Source of the DNA: CANHCC01 sp040381555
GTDB lineage: Bacteria; Bacteroidota; Bacteroidia; J057; RFSG01
DNA length: 8,467 nucleotides
Direction: 5' to 3'
Assembly (NCBI GenBank): GCA_040381555.1
Contig: JBEIHC010000118.1
Coordinates: forward strand, 1 to 8,467
The notes under the pieces were generated by a model. That model saw only the letters and a program-made list of their open reading frames with translations, was not told where the DNA came from and made no database searches. Shown piece after piece: positions 6,388 through 8,467 of this stretch (positions are counted from its first letter, which is position 1; each line of letters opens with the position of its first letter). Made by a program: the position numbers and the translations under genes.

Positions 6388-7522
6388 ACACCTCTTCCTG
6401 ACCGGTATTTTGCATGGCGCTCCGACTGACGCTTAATATAATGCCGAGCATAATGCCCGTAAAGATTAAAGAAGTTCCCCCCATGCTGATCATAGGCAAG
6501 GGCAATCCAGTTACCGGCAGCACCCCAACCGTTACCCCCATATTAACCAGTGCCTGAATGACCAGCATACTCGCCAAACCTGCAGCCAGTAAAGCTCCAA
6601 AGGTCTTACTCACGGTAACAATCGCAGCTACCCGATAGAGCAGCACTAAATATAAGGTCAATACAAATGCGCCCCCTGCTAAACCATATTCTTCAATGAT
6701 AATAGCATAGACAAAATCTGAATACGGATGGGGTAAAGCATTTCTTTGTGTACTCTTACCAGCTCCCTTACCCAATAATCCTCCAGTGGCAATGGCAATG
6801 TTCGCTTGTTCCGTTTGATAATTTACCCGATAATTAGGGTCAGTCCAACGCTCCACATAATCAGAAATTCTGCTTCTCCAAGTTGCCGCCCGCTTGGCCG
6901 TAAACATTAAAAACACCAGACAAATAAAACCGATGCCGACAAACCCAGCGATGTGTTTAATATCAATTCCGGCAACCAACATCATAATTAAACAACAGGT
7001 AAAAATTAATAAGGCAGTACTTAAATTAGCAGGAGCAATTAAGGCACACACAAATAATACCACTGCCAGAATAGGTAAAAATCCCTTTTGAAAATCTTTT
7101 AGAACTTCTTGCTTTTCTGTGAGTACACGCGCCAGATAAATCATGATGGCTAATTTGGCAAAATCTGAAGGCTGAAAACTTTGACCTCCAATAGAAATCC
7201 ATCGATTAGCGGAATTAATTTCCGCCTCCGAGCCCTGTGTAATCGTATATAATAATAGAGGTAAAGTCAGAAATAATAAAATACGGCTATATTTTGCAAA
7301 TACTCGATAATCCAATAAATGGGTTAAATACATCACAATAAAACCGAGTACCATTAAGGCAACATGTTTGATCAAAAAATATTCCGTATTGCCCTCTCTA
7401 AATTTCAAGGCAAGGGCACTGGTTGAGGAATATACAGCCAATATACTTCCACAAGAGATCAAGAAGATCACTACCCAGATGACGCGGTCGCCTTTTAAAT
7501 TTGAAGAAAGCCAGTTGAACAT
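6377..7522 (-). CDS. ftsW: Septal peptidoglycan glycosyltransferase FtsW (SEDS family)
   Basis: FtsW is a polytopic SEDS enzyme that polymerises lipid II into glycan strands at the septum, working with a class B PBP (FtsI, expected further upstream of murD in this cluster type but outside the window). The 381 residues hold about ten hydrophobic segments, beginning at residues 14-32. Family signatures are NRWISIGGQSFQPSDFAKLA (106-125), NLSTALLIF (166-174), GGLLGKGAGKS (247-257), LPHPYSDFVYAIIIEEYG (263-280) and PVTGLPLPMISMGGTSL (336-352). Asp269 in the fourth motif aligns with the essential Asp of SEDS polymerases (E. coli FtsW Asp297). Proteobacteria usually have HTDF there; the PYSDF form is what I recall from Bacteroidota. 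RodA is the alternative, but the dcw position supports FtsW. The ATG is 13 nt after the murD stop, with no Shine-Dalgarno sequence (TTAATACTTCTTT). Confidence 0.96.
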   Translation of the reverse strand: MFNWLSSNLKGDRVIWVVIFLISCGSILAVYSSTSALALKFREGNTEYFLIKHVALMVLGFIVMYLTHLLDYRVFAKYSRILLFLTLPLLLYTITQGSEAEINSANRWISIGGQSFQPSDFAKLAIMIYLARVLTEKQEVLKDFQKGFLPILAVVLFVCALIAPANLSTALLIFTCCLIMMLVAGIDIKHIAGFVGIGFICLVFLMFTAKRAATWRSRISDYVERWTDPNYRVNYQTEQANIAIATGGLLGKGAGKSTQRNALPHPYSDFVYAIIIEEYGLAGGAFVLTLYLVLLYRVAAIVTVSKTFGALLAAGLASMLVIQALVNMGVTVGVLPVTGLPLPMISMGGTSLIFTGIMLGIILSVSRSAMQNTGQEEVYVS

Positions 7523-7535
7523 AAAGAAGTATTAA

Positions 7536-8467
7536 TTAAAGTTCACGAACAAATTTTTTGAACTGCCGTCCTCTGTCTTCGTAATTTTCAAATAAATCGA
7601 AGGAAGCACAAGAAGGAGATAACAACACACAATCCCCTTTATCGGAAAGTTTATAAGAAAGGCTAACTGCCTCTGGCATGCTCAAAGAATTCATAATAAC
7701 ATTTACTTTCCGAGAAAACGCCTCATGAATCTTATTGACATCTTCACCTAATGTAATAATTGCTTTTACTTTTTTCTCTACCAGCGGAACGAGCATACTG
7801 TAATCATTACCCTTATCTACTCCTCCGACAATCCAGATGACAGGTTGGTTAATGGATTCCAAGGCGTACCAGGCGGAATTAACATTGGTTGCTTTTGAGT
7901 CATTGATGAAATCAATCCCCCCAATAGTGGCGACCTTCTCCATTCGATGCTCGATATTGACAAAATCAATTAAACTCTCCCGAATGGATTCCTTCCGTAT
8001 TTCCATGATTCTGCCCACAATAGCAGCTGCCATTGTGTTGTAAGCATTGTGGCGTCCCGCCAATTTCATTTCAGTGTATGACATAGTAAATTCCTGATGG
8101 TTCAGTGATAAACAAATTGTACTGCCTTCCAGCCAGGCAGTGGCTCCTTCTTGACGACTTAAACTAAATCCTACTGTTTGGGCAATAGGAGGAAACTCCT
8201 GAATTTTTTGAATACTAACCTCATCGTCCAAACAATAGACAAAGTAATCATTGGCCGTTTGATTCAAGGTAATATTCATCTTAGACCGGGCATACGCATC
8301 TAAGCTGTAATTATACCGATCTAAATGATCTTCTGTAATATTAGTTAATACGGAAATCCAAGGATGGAAATTTTTAATATCATCCAATTGAAAACTGCTT
8401 ACTTCCAACACGAAATAATCGTAGTTCGCATCCGCTACTAACCAGGCAAAACTTTTTCCAATATTCC
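7536..8467 (-). CDS. murD: UDP-N-acetylmuramoylalanine--D-glutamate ligase MurD (5' end missing)
   Basis: MurD adds D-Glu to UDP-MurNAc-L-Ala in the cytoplasm using ATP. The frame runs off the right edge; 309 whole codons are visible of an expected 440-450, so the N-terminal UDP-binding domain and the ATP loop are outside. In visible-residue numbering, NIGKSF (1-6) and FVLEVSSFQLDDI (18-30) start the central domain. They are followed by LTNITEDHLDRY (40-51), LAGRHNAYNTMAAA (136-149) at the domain junction, EHRMEKV (172-178), FINDSKATN (186-194), IVGGVDKGNDY (212-222) and LLSPSCASFDLFENYEDRGR (281-300). The last four groups are typical of MurD and not of MurC or MurE. A GTG at 8409-8411 encodes an internal valine and is not the start: the conserved sequence continues upstream of it to the edge. 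The gene ends with TAA 13 nt before ftsW. Confidence 0.97.
   Translation of the reverse strand, partial: NIGKSFAWLVADANYDYFVLEVSSFQLDDIKNFHPWISVLTNITEDHLDRYNYSLDAYARSKMNITLNQTANDYFVYCLDDEVSIQKIQEFPPIAQTVGFSLSRQEGATAWLEGSTICLSLNHQEFTMSYTEMKLAGRHNAYNTMAAAIVGRIMEIRKESIRESLIDFVNIEHRMEKVATIGGIDFINDSKATNVNSAWYALESINQPVIWIVGGVDKGNDYSMLVPLVEKKVKAIITLGEDVNKIHEAFSRKVNVIMNSLSMPEAVSLSYKLSDKGDCVLLSPSCASFDLFENYEDRGRQFKKFVREL

Noticed and set aside
8409..8411. GTG as the start of murD
   Set aside because: Conserved MurD sequence (NIGKSF, then FVLEVSSFQL) continues upstream of it to the window edge, so this is an internal valine.

Overview
The window is the distal half of a division and cell wall (dcw) cluster, read entirely on the minus strand. 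From right to left the order is murD (5' end cut by the window edge), ftsW, murG, murC, ftsQ, ftsA, ftsZ. The organism looks like a member of Bacteroidota, probably Chitinophagia. The reasons are: this gene order with no ddl or murB between murC and ftsQ; FtsW carrying the Bacteroidota-like LPHPYSDFVYA form of the catalytic loop; an FtsZ tail without the proteobacterial DIPxFLR-type peptide; and A/T-rich leaders lacking a Shine-Dalgarno sequence before ftsW, ftsA and ftsZ. The phylum call rests on recalled family features, not on a search; the class is a guess.

Layout: bases 2-136 are probably the last 44 codons of an unidentified plus-strand gene that converges on the cluster. Bases 137-305 are intergenic and hold a 17-bp tandem repeat array (151-234) followed by a strong rho-independent terminator for the minus-strand transcript (240-277). 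ftsZ (306-1727), ftsA (1748-3073), ftsQ (3100-3912), murC (3909-5276), murG (5269-6387), ftsW (6377-7522) and murD (7536-8467, partial) follow. Genes are separated by at most 26 nt or overlap by 4-11 nt, so one polycistronic transcript ending at the hairpin is the simplest reading. No convincing internal promoter was seen. No stretch over 300 bases lacks a gene.

Function: MurC and MurD add the first two amino acids (L-Ala, D-Glu) to UDP-MurNAc. MurG makes lipid II at the inner membrane face, and FtsW polymerises it at the septum. FtsQ is the periplasmic scaffold of the divisome. FtsA anchors FtsZ filaments to the membrane, and FtsZ forms the ring. All six complete genes look intact, with their key motifs present.

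I did not find a new biological system here. The coding part is an ordinary, well-conserved dcw cluster. The two things not explained by routine annotation are the 17-bp repeat array beside the terminator, and a 10-nt perfect anti-SD complement placed inside the end of murG ahead of murC, in a phylum that mostly does without such sequences.
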